This document shows positions 8,059 through 15,828 of a stretch of DNA of 35,502 bases, one piece after another. Made by a program: the position numbers and the translations under genes. The notes beneath the pieces were generated by a model. The model made no database searches, was not told the DNA's origin, and saw nothing but the letters and a program-made list of their open reading frames with translations. Every line of letters starts with the position of its first letter. Within the stretch, counting starts at the first letter, position 1. Source of the DNA: Candidatus Yonathbacteria bacterium RIFCSPLOWO2_01_FULL_47_33b (GTDB taxonomy: Bacteria; Patescibacteriota; Minisyncoccia; Phycocordibacterales; UBA1550); the NCBI GenBank assembly GCA_001823575.1, contig MHUW01000018.1, positions 1-35,502 on the forward strand, given 5' to 3'.

Positions 8059-8087
8059 AGTATAGCATAAATGCATTTTGGGCGCAA
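8059..8087 (-). promoter_or_regulatory. Promoter of the rpsU-ybeY-ftsA-ftsZ run
   Basis: Reading the minus strand: TTGCGC (8087-8082), 17-base spacer ending in ATGC, TATACT (8064-8059). A TG sits two bases before the -10 box (extended -10). Its -35 box lies 4 bases after the upstream gene's stop. Confidence 0.7.
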
Positions 8088-8091
8088 TAGC

Positions 8092-8712
8092 CTACTCCCT
8101 AAGGATGGATTTCACTTGGGTGTCCTCGACTTGGGGGAAATCCTTGTAGAATTGGCCGACGGCGAAAAAGAGGGCGGGTGTTTCGAGGGTGCGCACCTCG
8201 GCTTCTTTTTTAAGCTCCTGTATGGAGTCTGTCGAGGCGACCGGAACGGCAACAACAATTTTTTGTGCACCGAGTTTTTTAGCGTACCGTACGGCGGCTT
8301 TCATTGTCATGCCCGTGGCGATGCCGTCATCGACGATGATGGCGGTTTTGTTCGCTAGGTCGAGCGGCCCACGCGTACCGCGATACTCTTTCCATCTTCG
8401 CTCCGCCTCTTTCTTTTCTTTTGCAATTTCATTCTCAAGCCACTTCTTGTCGACGTTCGCTGTTTCGCTCTCGTTAAAGACTCCGTTACCCTCGATGTCG
8501 ATTGCGCCGATAGCGTACTCGGAGTTTCCTGGTGCGCCGATTTTTCTCGTGACAATGATGTCGAGAGGGAGATTGAGGGTGTGGGCGACCTCTGCGCCCA
8601 CAGCAACACCACCACGTGGAAGGGCGAGGACGACAGCGTTAGTATTTTTAAATTCGCCTAAAACCTCCGCAAGTTTTTTCCCCGCTTCGGTGCGGTCTTT
8701 AAAGATTGTCAT
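8092..8712 (-). CDS. Phosphoribosyltransferase-domain protein
   Basis: 206 residues with a type I phosphoribosyltransferase fold. The PRPP-binding loop is AIIVDDGIATGMTM (about 128-141), and LALPRGGVAVGAEVA (29-43) is characteristic of the COG1926-like group of predicted phosphoribosyltransferases. The insert with GAIDIEGNGVFNE and a charged helix is also typical of that group. Its substrate is not known from sequence. It is divergent from the uracil phosphoribosyltransferase gene with only 17 bases between start codons, and a palindrome covers both starts. Confidence 0.85.
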   Translation of the reverse strand: MTIFKDRTEAGKKLAEVLGEFKNTNAVVLALPRGGVAVGAEVAHTLNLPLDIIVTRKIGAPGNSEYAIGAIDIEGNGVFNESETANVDKKWLENEIAKEKKEAERRWKEYRGTRGPLDLANKTAIIVDDGIATGMTMKAAVRYAKKLGAQKIVVAVPVASTDSIQELKKEAEVRTLETPALFFAVGQFYKDFPQVEDTQVKSILRE

Positions 8713-8731
8713 GATATACTAAGTGTATCAT
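8711..8731. promoter_or_regulatory. Palindrome over two divergent start codons
   Basis: ATGATATAC-TAA-GTGTATCAT: 9-base arms with one mismatch. It overlaps the first codon of the minus-strand phosphoribosyltransferase and of the plus-strand upp, and contains TATACT (8715-8720). It could be an operator controlling both genes. Confidence 0.45.
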
Positions 8732-9290
8732 GCATAAACCACTAAGCACACTTCGCGACCGAAAGGCGCCGACAAAAGATTTTCGCAAAGCTGCACATGA
8801 GATTGCAGCAATTCTCTCCAAGGAAGCTTTGCGTCGTGTGAGGAAAGAAAAAGTCCACGCTTCGCGCACCGTCGTCCTCGTCCCAATCCTGCGCGCAGGG
8901 CTCGCGCTCTTGCCAGCATTTCTCGAAAAGTTTCCCGAAGCATCGGTTGGCTTCATTGGCCTCAAGCGCAATGAGAAAACCCTCAAGCCAAAAGCGTACT
9001 ACCAAAACATCCCCAAGATTTCAAAAAGTGACAAGGTTATCGTGCTTGACCCCATGCTTGCAACGGGTGGCAGCGCCGTGGCAGGCATCCGCGCGCTCGT
9101 AGAAGCAGGCGCACAGGAAAAGAACATTACCTTTGTTGGTGTCATTTCGGCACCCGAAGGTCTTGAAAAACTGCAAACAAATTTCCCACTCGTCGATATG
9201 CTCATTGCGGTCCATGACGAGAAGCTTGATAAGAATGGATACATCGTCCCCGGCCTCGGAGACTTTGGCGATCGATATTTTGGCACGTAA
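8730..9290 (+). CDS. upp: Uracil phosphoribosyltransferase
   Basis: 186 residues; converts uracil and PRPP to UMP (pyrimidine salvage). The PRPP loop VIVLDPMLATGGSA lies at about 104-117, LVPILRAGLALLPAF at 49-63, and the uracil-binding C-terminus GYIVPGLGDFGDRYFGT ends the protein. It is about 20 residues shorter than E. coli Upp (208), mainly at the N-terminus. A TATACT 10 bases before the ATG suggests a nearly leaderless transcript. Salvage is expected in a bacterium that cannot make nucleotides itself. Confidence 0.93.
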   Translation: MHKPLSTLRDRKAPTKDFRKAAHEIAAILSKEALRRVRKEKVHASRTVVLVPILRAGLALLPAFLEKFPEASVGFIGLKRNEKTLKPKAYYQNIPKISKSDKVIVLDPMLATGGSAVAGIRALVEAGAQEKNITFVGVISAPEGLEKLQTNFPLVDMLIAVHDEKLDKNGYIVPGLGDFGDRYFGT

Positions 9291-9299
9291 GTACAGATC

Positions 9300-10073
9300 C
9301 TATTTCTTTTTCTCAAAAACCCAAGCTACTTGTTCGACGAAATCTTTATCCGCAAGGATTTCATTCACTCTAGCTGCGTCCTCAGGAGAAAGCTCGTACT
9401 TTGCGATAAAAAGCTCAGAAATGTCTGGAACAACTCTATCCTGTATGGTTTGGTAATTGATTCCTTTTTCATCCATCCATGTTTCAATTTCTGTTGGCGA
9501 AGAGAAATATGCAGTTTCGCGTTGCAGTTTTGGGGCATGCCCCAAAAAGAGTTTATGAAATTCACTTTGCCATTCAGATGAATTTTCTCGCGGAGCTCCA
9601 GAATGTTGGACAATTGCATATTTATTTGATACACGATTGACTTCACTTAAAATCTCTTTCTGGTCTTCTTTTTTATTCCACGGCAAAACATACCTCATAA
9701 CAGTTATATCGAAAGCATTATCCTGAAAAGGAAGTTGCGCAACATTGCCAACTACTTTCATCTTTGCCGCAAGGTTATCTTTTAAGGCAGTTTCATTTGC
9801 ATCAATTGCGGTAACATCAAATTTGTAGTCATCCCCAAATTCAGTGAGTAAATCTTTCAAGAATTCTCCCCTATGGGAACCGACATCTAGGACAGACATC
9901 GTGTATGCTTCCAGCCTTGGAGGGAGCAGTCTCTTTATCTCTCCAGCAAAAAATTCTGCTGATTCTCCATAAATCTTCTCGATAACAGGAAGACCCATTT
10001 CCCCCTCAAAAACCCGTGAGGCTCCTGCACCTTGTTCAAGTGGATTTATTTTTGATGATTCAAAATTTTCCAT
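9300..10073 (-). CDS. Class I SAM-dependent methyltransferase
   Basis: 257 residues with a Methyltransf_11-like fold. Motif I is SVLDVGSHRGEFLKDL (about 60-75), motif II has acidic residues in DVTAIDANETAL, and FDITVMRYVLPW matches the motif IV region. An N-terminal extension of ~55 residues and a helical C-terminus are not recognisable. The substrate is unknown. It is convergent with upp (9 bases apart), and the repeat R2 lies upstream of its start. It is more AT-rich than its neighbours, which may indicate later acquisition. Confidence 0.8.
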   Translation of the reverse strand: MENFESSKINPLEQGAGASRVFEGEMGLPVIEKIYGESAEFFAGEIKRLLPPRLEAYTMSVLDVGSHRGEFLKDLLTEFGDDYKFDVTAIDANETALKDNLAAKMKVVGNVAQLPFQDNAFDITVMRYVLPWNKKEDQKEILSEVNRVSNKYAIVQHSGAPRENSSEWQSEFHKLFLGHAPKLQRETAYFSSPTEIETWMDEKGINYQTIQDRVVPDISELFIAKYELSPEDAARVNEILADKDFVEQVAWVFEKKK

Positions 10074-10113
10074 ATTTTTTATTTTATCACATTACCATCA
10101 GATTCACCATCTT

Positions 10114-10220
10114 GGAGTGAGCCGTTCTCTTTTTTGGTGCCTTGCGCAAGGGCGACGGCCCGAGCAGAGCAATTTTTCAGCAGAAAAATATGCGTGCACC
10201 AGAAAATAGAATGCCGAGCA
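10114..10220. repeat. Structured repeat R2 (family of three)
   Basis: Lies between hisS and a methyltransferase gene, ending 4 bases before the hisS stop triplet. Core 10137-10199 is identical to R1's core. Its right arm (GCACCAGAAAATAGAATGCC, 10196-10215) equals an arm of R3, whereas its left arm resembles R1, making it intermediate: one C-T mismatch where R1 has C-G and R3 has A-T. Confidence 0.85.
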
Positions 10221-10224
10221 GACT

Positions 10225-11556
10225 CTATTTCAATTCTTCTTTGAGATGCTTTACAAAATCGGGGAGGTTGGCGAGAGTGACGGTTTCTTGTGAACGGGTC
10301 TCCATATTGCGGACGATGACGGTGTTGTCGAGCGCTTCTTTTTGACCAAAGATGATGGTGTAAGGGACACCCATACGTTCTGCAATGGCGAGCTGTTGAC
10401 CAAGGCCATCTTTTGAAAGTGATTGTGCGAGAGGGATGCGCGCCTTGCGAAGAGTCTCGATAATCGTGAGACTCTTCAATCGTGCGTCAGAGCCGAGTTG
10501 GATGAAGTACACCTTTGGCTTTTTGATGATGCGCGGATCAAGCTGTTTGTGGGAAGGCGACATAAGGACGCGATCGACACCAATACCACCACCGACACCA
10601 GGAACTTCTTTTTTAGAACCCAGTGCGTGAGCGAGGAGGTCATAACGACCACCCGATGCAATAGTGACGGGCTCAGAAGTCTCTGTGCCAGGGTTGCCGA
10701 GGTCAAGGATTTCGAATACGGTGCGCGTGTAATAGTCGAGACCACGAACAAGATTGTTGTTGATGTGGTAGGGGATGCTCATCGCCTCGAGGTACTCGAT
10801 AACCTCCTTGAAATGGTGACGGCAGTCATTGCAGAGTGAGTCGATAGGAGTAGGAGCCTCAGCTTTTGGTCCCTGACAGCGCTCGTCCTTGCAGTCGAGA
10901 AGGCGAAGAGGATTGGTCTTGATACGCTCTTTGCAGTGCGGACAAAGTTCGTTCACATGTTTTTTGTAATAGTTGGTGAGCTCACGGATGTAGCCCGAGC
11001 GACATTCTTTGTCACCAATGCTGTTGATTTCAACTGAAAGATTTTTGAAACCTGCTTCCTCAAGGACGAGGGTCATACTACGAATGACGAGGGCGTCCAT
11101 AATACTTTTACTTGAACCAAGTATTTCAAAACCGAACTGACGAAACTCGCGCAAGCGTCCGCGTTGAGGATTCTCGTGGCGGAAGTATGGCCCATAGTAA
11201 TAGAGCATCACTGGTTGAGGAAGTGCTTGCATACCGTTCTCGATATACGCACGCATAACCGCCGCGGTGCCTTCGGGGCGCATCGCAAGATGGTCGCCAC
11301 CCTTGGTCTTGAGGACGTACATTTCCTTGTCGCGAATGTCGGTGCCGACACCGAGGCTCGAGGTAAACACCGCTTCGCGTTCGAGGATAGGGGTTTCAAT
11401 AGGACGGAAGCCGTAGTAGATGGCGACGTCGGATGCTTTTTCAAAAAAACCTTGGTAGGCGTAGTACTCCTTTTCCATGAGGTCGCGCATTCCTTTTGGG
11501 CTCGCGATGTCCTCGGATTTCAACTTCTTTGCCTTCTCTGGTTTTTCGGTGGTCAT
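10225..11556 (-). CDS. hisS: Histidyl-tRNA synthetase
   Basis: 443-residue class II synthetase that charges tRNA-His. Visible motifs are the N-terminal SPKGMRD, motif 2 around YYYGPYFRHENPQRGRLREFRQFG, the HisRS signature GLDYYTRTVFE, and motif 3 in GVGGGIGVDR. The insertion contains Cys pairs (CPHC, DCKDERC, CNDC) as in the NPLRLLDCK type of HisRS. The C-terminal anticodon-binding domain (about 350-443) is present. It starts 11 bases after the lepB stop and is probably cotranscribed with it. Confidence 0.97.
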   Translation of the reverse strand: MTTEKPEKAKKLKSEDIASPKGMRDLMEKEYYAYQGFFEKASDVAIYYGFRPIETPILEREAVFTSSLGVGTDIRDKEMYVLKTKGGDHLAMRPEGTAAVMRAYIENGMQALPQPVMLYYYGPYFRHENPQRGRLREFRQFGFEILGSSKSIMDALVIRSMTLVLEEAGFKNLSVEINSIGDKECRSGYIRELTNYYKKHVNELCPHCKERIKTNPLRLLDCKDERCQGPKAEAPTPIDSLCNDCRHHFKEVIEYLEAMSIPYHINNNLVRGLDYYTRTVFEILDLGNPGTETSEPVTIASGGRYDLLAHALGSKKEVPGVGGGIGVDRVLMSPSHKQLDPRIIKKPKVYFIQLGSDARLKSLTIIETLRKARIPLAQSLSKDGLGQQLAIAERMGVPYTIIFGQKEALDNTVIVRNMETRSQETVTLANLPDFVKHLKEELK

Positions 11557-11567
11557 ATATGAATTAA

Positions 11568-12161
11568 TTATTGTCTAAATTGCCCCGGGAGGAGATCAAT
11601 GGTCGTGACTGGGAAGAGACGAACAAGCGCTTTTCCCACAAGGAGGTCTCGGTTTACCGCCCCCCACATACGTGAGTCGTAGCTTCCTGCACGGTTGTCA
11701 CCCATCATAAAGTACTCGTCCTCCTTGAGGGTTATTCCCACCGCATCGCTTTTGGTAAACTCAACATAGGGCTCGCTTAGTGTGGTGAGGGACTCTTCTC
11801 CGGCACCTTTCACAAAAACTTTTCCTTCTTCATTGATGATGAGCGTTTCGCCGGGGAGGCCGATGATACGCTTAATGAAATATTTTTTAGGGTCCTTTGG
11901 GTATTTGAAAATGACTACATCGCCACGAGCAGGCTCAGTGAAGCGGTATGATACCTCGTCAACAATGAGGTATTGACCGTTTGCAAAAGTAGGGTCCATG
12001 GATGCCCCTGAGACAATAAAAGGCTGTGCAATGTAGACACGGATAGGGATAACCACCGCGAGGGCAATGAGAATAAAACGAATAGTCTCCCATGCTTCGG
12101 CGCGAAATGAACGCTTGGGAGCGCCTGTTTGAGGGATGTTCTTTGAAAAATCAGTGTTCAT
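11568..12161 (-). CDS. lepB: Signal peptidase I
   Basis: 197-residue membrane peptidase that removes signal peptides of exported proteins. One N-terminal membrane segment (about 27-45) is followed by the catalytic serine Ser54 in SGASMDP, the general base Lys97 in YFIKRIIGLPGE, and box E GDNRAGSYDSR. The pilin-like and surface proteins further right are plausible substrates. It is the first gene of lepB-hisS, with a promoter at 12177-12205. Confidence 0.95.
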   Translation of the reverse strand: MNTDFSKNIPQTGAPKRSFRAEAWETIRFILIALAVVIPIRVYIAQPFIVSGASMDPTFANGQYLIVDEVSYRFTEPARGDVVIFKYPKDPKKYFIKRIIGLPGETLIINEEGKVFVKGAGEESLTTLSEPYVEFTKSDAVGITLKEDEYFMMGDNRAGSYDSRMWGAVNRDLLVGKALVRLFPVTTIDLLPGQFRQ

Positions 12162-12176
12162 TTAGTTAGTGAACTC

Positions 12177-12226
12177 ATCATATAACAGGAAATGGCTTGC
12201 GACAAGGCCGAAATGTGTGGTATGGT
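12177..12226. promoter_or_regulatory. Overlapping divergent promoters for lepB and the gene at 12234
   Basis: Minus strand: TTGTCG (12205-12200), 17 bases, TATGAT (12182-12177), driving lepB-hisS. Plus strand: TTGCGA (12197-12202), 18 bases, TATGGT (12221-12226), driving the gene at 12234. The two -35 boxes share bases, so the two directions may compete for polymerase. Confidence 0.6.
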
Positions 12227-12233
12227 AAAAATT

Positions 12234-12941
12234 ATGGAATTTACCCCGCGCCCACAGGAAGCCCCACAACCGTTGCCTTCAATGTCAAAAGATAACTTTG
12301 GGCTGCATGATTTTTTTACCTACATAGAGGAAGATAAAGATCGCGAGGCTTCTGAGACGAAAAAAACTGCGCACGCAGTACTCGAGGCGCTCCACCATGC
12401 GGGAGGTGTGGTGTACCAGGATGTTGCAGAGATGTATCCACTCGTGCATGAAAAGATTCTCGTGCGTCGCGAGGATGTCGGCAAGGTAATGGAGAGCGCC
12501 CTTGAAGGAGCACCGATAGAGATTACTGCGCGCGGACTGCGCCCAAATGTCGCGTGGTGGGAGCTTTCGCATGGTAGCGACGGTCTCAAAAATGCATTTC
12601 TCGAGGGGCACACTCATATGAACGGCGTCGTTTCGGTGGTGGGCTTTGAACCAGGGGAGTCACTCGTGGTTACGGATCAAAAAGACATCCCCGATGAACC
12701 CGATGCATTTGTTGGTGCAAACGGCAGCGTACTTGATCGTCATTTTGTTGCATCCGCGCATGGTACGACCCCTCATGAAAATATTCGTTTCGTAGTCTTT
12801 CGTTTTCCTTACGAACATTTCCCCGAAGAGGAGCTGACCGATGATGAAGTGGAGGGTGGCGAAAAAAATCTGCACGGAGATGCGCGATATGTTTTCCGCG
12901 GTGTGTATTTCCCGAAAAAAGAGACGGAGACTATTCACTAA
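12234..12941 (+). CDS. Hypothetical protein
   Basis: 235 residues from the ATG at 12234, only 8 bases after the -10 box; the frame opens 14 codons earlier, inside the promoter. No signal peptide or membrane segment. The N-terminus is proline-rich (TPRPQEAPQPLP). The middle has a helical stretch (TAHAVLEALHHAGG) and a beta-rich part with many His and acidic residues (HTHMNG, HFVASAHG). The tail is acidic (PEEELTDDEVEGGEKN). I do not recognise the family. The His/Asp content could suit metal binding, but no known motif is visible. Confidence 0.7.
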   Translation: MEFTPRPQEAPQPLPSMSKDNFGLHDFFTYIEEDKDREASETKKTAHAVLEALHHAGGVVYQDVAEMYPLVHEKILVRREDVGKVMESALEGAPIEITARGLRPNVAWWELSHGSDGLKNAFLEGHTHMNGVVSVVGFEPGESLVVTDQKDIPDEPDAFVGANGSVLDRHFVASAHGTTPHENIRFVVFRFPYEHFPEEELTDDEVEGGEKNLHGDARYVFRGVYFPKKETETIH

Positions 12942-12943
12942 AA

Positions 12944-12983
12944 AAGAAAAAGCGCCGAACGTTTTTTAAAAACGTTCGGCGCT
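12944..12983 (-). terminator. Strong terminator for the dksA-like operon
   Basis: AGCGCCGAACGTTTTT (12951-12966) pairs with AAAAACGTTCGGCGCT (12968-12983). On the minus strand it is followed by TTTTTCTTTTTT, the classic intrinsic terminator arrangement, just after the stop of the gene at 12987. Confidence 0.8.
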
Positions 12984-12986
12984 GGA

Positions 12987-13304
12987 TTAAACATGCGTGC
13001 CTGCGGGAACAAGAAGCACTTTCTGCACTCTTTTGAATGCATTGACGAACTCTGCAAACCCTCCAATCGCGCGCTCTTTGAAGAGCGCGATTTTTTGAGG
13101 ACGAGGAAGCAAACAGAACTCCGCGCATTGTTCGAGCGGGCACCCTGATTGCTCGAGGATACCAACGGCCATACCTGCCCAAAAAGGGTAGAGGAACTCA
13201 CGAAGATTCTCGTTGTCTTCCTCAAAGAGAAGACCTCCCCGTCGGACGGCATCAACGATTGCTTTTTGTCGAAGCCGGAAAAATAATTCAAGACTGAAAG
13301 CCAT
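12987..13304 (-). CDS. Small hypothetical protein downstream of the dksA-like gene
   Basis: 105 residues from the ATG at 13304, chosen because AAAGGAGGT lies 6 bases before it. The start lies 4 bases after the stop of the zinc-finger gene, so the two are translationally linked. Largely helical and soluble; three Cys in SGCPLEQCAEFC (about 53-64). No recognised family. The window's clearest Shine-Dalgarno site contrasts with the leader-poor housekeeping genes. Confidence 0.75.
   Translation of the reverse strand: MAFSLELFFRLRQKAIVDAVRRGGLLFEEDNENLREFLYPFWAGMAVGILEQSGCPLEQCAEFCLLPRPQKIALFKERAIGGFAEFVNAFKRVQKVLLVPAGTHV
13066..13096 (+). terminator. Plus-strand terminator-like hairpin inside the minus-strand gene
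   Basis: ATCGCGCGCTCTT and AAGAGCGCGAT form a stem with a two-base bulge, followed by TTTTTT on the plus strand. It may stop transcripts running on from the convergent gene ending at 12941. Confidence 0.45.
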
Positions 13305-13308
13305 GAGG

Positions 13309-13605
13309 TTACCTCCTTTCGTTTTTTTCTTTGATGGTTTGGCAAGGTACGCACCGCTCCACATGAGGGTGACGCAAGAGACGTTTTTTGGGAATCTCTT
13401 CTTCGCAATCGATGCAGTACCCGTAGGTGCCGTTGTCGATTCGTGCTATTGCCGCAATGATTTGCGGGATATGCTCGGTCTCTTTGTAGTGCCGTGCCGC
13501 AGGCAAGAGGGGAAGCCCCTCACGTCCTGTTGCTTCACGCGTAACTTCAAGTTTTGCGACCAAATGCCCCCTGCGTTCCCCCAGGAATTCTTGGCTCTTA
13601 GCCAT
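13309..13605 (-). CDS. DksA/TraR C4-type zinc-finger protein
   Basis: 98 residues. The C-terminal C4 zinc finger has Cys64, Cys67, Cys85 and Cys88 in YGYCIDCEEEIPKKRL and ERCVPCQTIKE, the signature of the DksA/TraR family that binds in the RNA polymerase secondary channel. The N-terminal helices are short compared with E. coli DksA (151 residues), closer to TraR-like proteins. AAGGAG precedes the ATG. It is the first gene of a two-gene operon with its own near-consensus promoter and terminator. Regulation of transcription initiation is inferred from the family. Confidence 0.88.
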   Translation of the reverse strand: MAKSQEFLGERRGHLVAKLEVTREATGREGLPLLPAARHYKETEHIPQIIAAIARIDNGTYGYCIDCEEEIPKKRLLRHPHVERCVPCQTIKEKNERR

Positions 13606-13641
13606 TTTTTTCTCCTTTTTTATAAATAACAGACTATATCC

Positions 13642-13670
13642 AATATAGCATATTTTGACCTAAAAGTCAA
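13642..13670 (-). promoter_or_regulatory. Near-consensus promoter of the dksA-like operon
   Basis: Minus strand: TTGACT (13670-13665), 17 bases ending in ATATGC, TATATT (13647-13642), with an extended -10 TG. The same layout (TTGACT/A, AT[A/C]TGC before the -10) precedes the small genes at 15912, 29874 and 34110. Confidence 0.8.
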
Positions 13671-13709
13671 GGGGTAGGGAACCCTTATTTTTGTTATACT
13701 TTTGAGCAT

Positions 13710-14300
13710 ATGCAGTACGTAATCGTTGGACTCGGAAACCCGGGGGGGGAATATGCAGAGACGCGCCACAACGTCGGGCGTATGGTGCTTGAACAATTTC
13801 GTAAGAAGAATGACTTTCCCGAATGGTCGCTCGACAAGAGTGTGAAAGCACTCGTGTCCAAGGGTGCGTTTGGTAAAGATAAAATCATTCTCCTTGAGCC
13901 GGATAATTTTATGAATGTCTCAGGCAAGAGCGTTGCGCCGTTTGTGGCGAATGCAAAAGAAGCGGAGCGTACGATTGTCGTATACGATGATGTTGATTTA
14001 CCGCTCGGCACGATGAAGATTTCTTTTAACCGAAGCTCAGGCGGACACAAGGGTGTCGAGTCAATCATCAAAGCGCTCAAGACACGTGAGTTCGCGCGTT
14101 TACGTATGGGCATCTGTCCGATGACGCCCGGCGGTAAACCGCGCAAACCAAAAGGCGAGGAAGCCATCCTCGAATTCATTGTCGGCCCATTCAAAAAAGC
14201 CGAACAAGAGGTGATGAGCAAAGCAACCAAGCAAGGCGCCGATGCCCTTGCTCTTATTCTTACCGAGGGTCGCGAGAAGGCGACAGGGGAAGTGAATTAG
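13710..14300 (+). CDS. pth: Peptidyl-tRNA hydrolase
   Basis: 196 residues; frees tRNA from prematurely released peptidyl-tRNA. The family block VGLGNPGGEYAETRHNVG carries Asn10 and the catalytic His20. NFMNVSGKSV, VVYDDVDLPLG (catalytic Asp) and GGHKGVESI follow. Length is normal for the family. TATACT lies 10 bases before the ATG. It is convergent with rpsA across a large hairpin. Confidence 0.96.
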   Translation: MQYVIVGLGNPGGEYAETRHNVGRMVLEQFRKKNDFPEWSLDKSVKALVSKGAFGKDKIILLEPDNFMNVSGKSVAPFVANAKEAERTIVVYDDVDLPLGTMKISFNRSSGGHKGVESIIKALKTREFARLRMGICPMTPGGKPRKPKGEEAILEFIVGPFKKAEQEVMSKATKQGADALALILTEGREKATGEVN

Positions 14301-14318
14301 CTAGTAGGTAGTAGCTGC

Positions 14319-14383
14319 TAGGTTTTAGGGAATACAAAAGAGGGTGGGCGCCGTAGGCGCCCACCCTCTTTTCCTAAAACCTA
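14319..14383. terminator. Long bidirectional hairpin between pth and rpsA
   Basis: AAAAGAGGGTGGGCGCC (14336-14352), loop GTA, GGCGCCCACCCTCTTTT (14356-14372): a perfect 17-bp stem. It is enclosed by TAGGTTTTAGG (14319-14329) and CCTAAAACCTA (14373-14383), which pair again around a six-base internal bulge. It should end both convergent transcripts. Confidence 0.8.
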
Positions 14384-14401
14384 CCAGCTAAAAGCTAACA
14401 C

Positions 14402-15496
14402 CTATTTCACCAAGTGCGTAAGGGTCATTTTCTGATCCTTGGCATCAAAGAGTGAAATGGTGAACGAGTAGGTGCGGCCGAGCTCGAGTGCTGCCTTGAG
14501 CTTGTCCTCCGTACCGAACTCCGATACATGAACGAGACCTGCAATGCCTTCCTCGAGTGATACGAGTGCGCCGTAGTGGTTGAACTTGATGACCACGCCG
14601 GTTACTGTGTCGCCCTTCTTGTAACGCTTCTCAGCATCCTTCCAAGGGTTCTCCTTGAGCGCCTTGATCGAGAGAGAAATCTTGTCATCCTTGATTTCGA
14701 TTACCTTCACGCGGACTTTTTCGCCGAGTTTAAAGATCTTGCGTGGATCCTCTACAAGACCCCAACCAATCTCTGAAATGTGTACGAGACCTTCGATACC
14801 ATCCTCAAGCTTCACAAAGACACCAAAGTCAACGAGACCGGAAATAGAACCCTCGAGCTCGTCGCCCTGTGAGTACTTGCCCGAGATTTCGCGCTTCTCT
14901 TTAACACCCTGCTCCTTCTCCGAGAAGATAAGCTTGCCTTCTTTTGGTGATGCTGAAATGATGGTCATCGCAATACGTTTGCCGATGAGTTTTTTGAGCT
15001 CAACAAGAATCTTGTCCTTGTCGCCGTCGTCGATGCGAGGATAGTGTTCGCTCTTCAACTGTGACGCAGGAAGGAATCCCTGGATACCCTGCCACTCCAC
15101 AATGAGACCACCCTTATTGGCGTCCTTAACGGGAAGTTCGAGAGCCTTCTTGGACTTGATAGCCTCCTCAGCCTCACTCCAGATGATAGCCTGGCGTGCC
15201 TCCTTGAGCGAGAGCTCAATGTAGCCGTCTACGTTCTCGGTGTCGACAACCTTTGCGGTAATCGTGTCGCCGATGTTCAATTTCTTGATGACATCGCGTG
15301 CATTGATAAACTCGCGACCGTAAATGATACCGGTACCGAATGTTCCGAGGTTGATATAAACCGATGACTTTTCAACGCCGAGGACAGGGCCCTCTACGAG
15401 TGCGTCAACTTCAGGGAGGTCTTTTACGCCCTCCATAAGGGTCGCCATAAACGACGCCGGTGCTTCTACTACAATTTCTTCTTCTGTTGCTTTCAT
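14402..15496 (-). CDS. rpsA: 30S ribosomal protein S1 (four S1 repeats)
   Basis: 364 residues with four S1 RNA-binding repeats at roughly 28-100, 115-185, 200-275 and 290-360. The third, SGLVDFGVFVKLEDGIEGLVHISEIGW, is the clearest. S1 binds mRNA upstream of the start codon. E. coli S1 has six repeats; four is common in reduced or Gram-positive-like forms. The start chosen is MKATEEEIVVEAP at 15496; the frame extends 70 codons up through the structured leader and is not protein-like. A ~180-base leader with a branched structure precedes it, suggesting autoregulation. Confidence 0.92.
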   Translation of the reverse strand: MKATEEEIVVEAPASFMATLMEGVKDLPEVDALVEGPVLGVEKSSVYINLGTFGTGIIYGREFINARDVIKKLNIGDTITAKVVDTENVDGYIELSLKEARQAIIWSEAEEAIKSKKALELPVKDANKGGLIVEWQGIQGFLPASQLKSEHYPRIDDGDKDKILVELKKLIGKRIAMTIISASPKEGKLIFSEKEQGVKEKREISGKYSQGDELEGSISGLVDFGVFVKLEDGIEGLVHISEIGWGLVEDPRKIFKLGEKVRVKVIEIKDDKISLSIKALKENPWKDAEKRYKKGDTVTGVVIKFNHYGALVSLEEGIAGLVHVSEFGTEDKLKAALELGRTYSFTISLFDAKDQKMTLTHLVK

Positions 15497-15518
15497 AAAA
15501 TTAAAAATCCCAGGACAA

Positions 15519-15593
15519 GCCCCCACACCTTTTGTGTCATCGTACGGCCTTGCCGTACCGCGCGAAGCGCAATGACACGAAAGGTGTGGGGGC
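15519..15593 (-). promoter_or_regulatory. Branched (three-way) structure in the rpsA leader
   Basis: The outer stem pairs GCCCCCACACCTTT..GTGTCAT (15519-15540) with ATGACAC..AAAGGTGTGGGGGC (15572-15593). Inside are two hairpins, GTACGGC-CTT-GCCGTAC and GCGC-GAA-GCGC. It lies 23 bases before the rpsA start. In E. coli S1 represses its own mRNA through a leader structure; a similar role is inferred here. Confidence 0.6.
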
Positions 15594-15685
15594 AAGCGGG
15601 GAAAATGAACCTCGGGTTTCTCGGGAACGGTCGTGTCAGGATCCGAGAAGGTTATCCTTGGTTCGTGCTTGCTATTAACCCCTGC

Positions 15686-15714
15686 AATATACAAGAAAGC
15701 GAGCAAAAACGCAA
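15686..15714 (-). promoter_or_regulatory. Promoter of rpsA
   Basis: Minus strand: TTGCGT (15714-15709), 17 bases, TATATT (15691-15686). Between this promoter and the microgene terminator there is only a short direct repeat (GTCCTTTGTAAA, about 15730 and 15745). Confidence 0.6.
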
Positions 15715-15771
15715 GTTTTACGAAGGGCGGTCCTTTGTAAAACCGTCCTTTGTAAATCCATAGCGGGCTAA

Positions 15772-15806
15772 ATAAAAAAGGGGAGATTCCGTAGAATCTC
15801 CCCTTT
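15772..15806 (-). terminator. Terminator of the 27-codon gene
   Basis: On the minus strand, AAAGGGGAGATTC and GAATCTCCCCTTT pair around a short loop, followed by TTTTTTATTT. It ends the transcript of the small gene at 15829-15912. Confidence 0.85.
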
Positions 15807-15828
15807 GGCTTGGCAGCTAGCGGTGATG

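Noticed and set aside
15572-15763. Plus-strand 63-codon frame across the rpsA leader
   Set aside because: It overlaps the branched leader and rpsA promoter, has no start signals, and reads low-complexity sequence.
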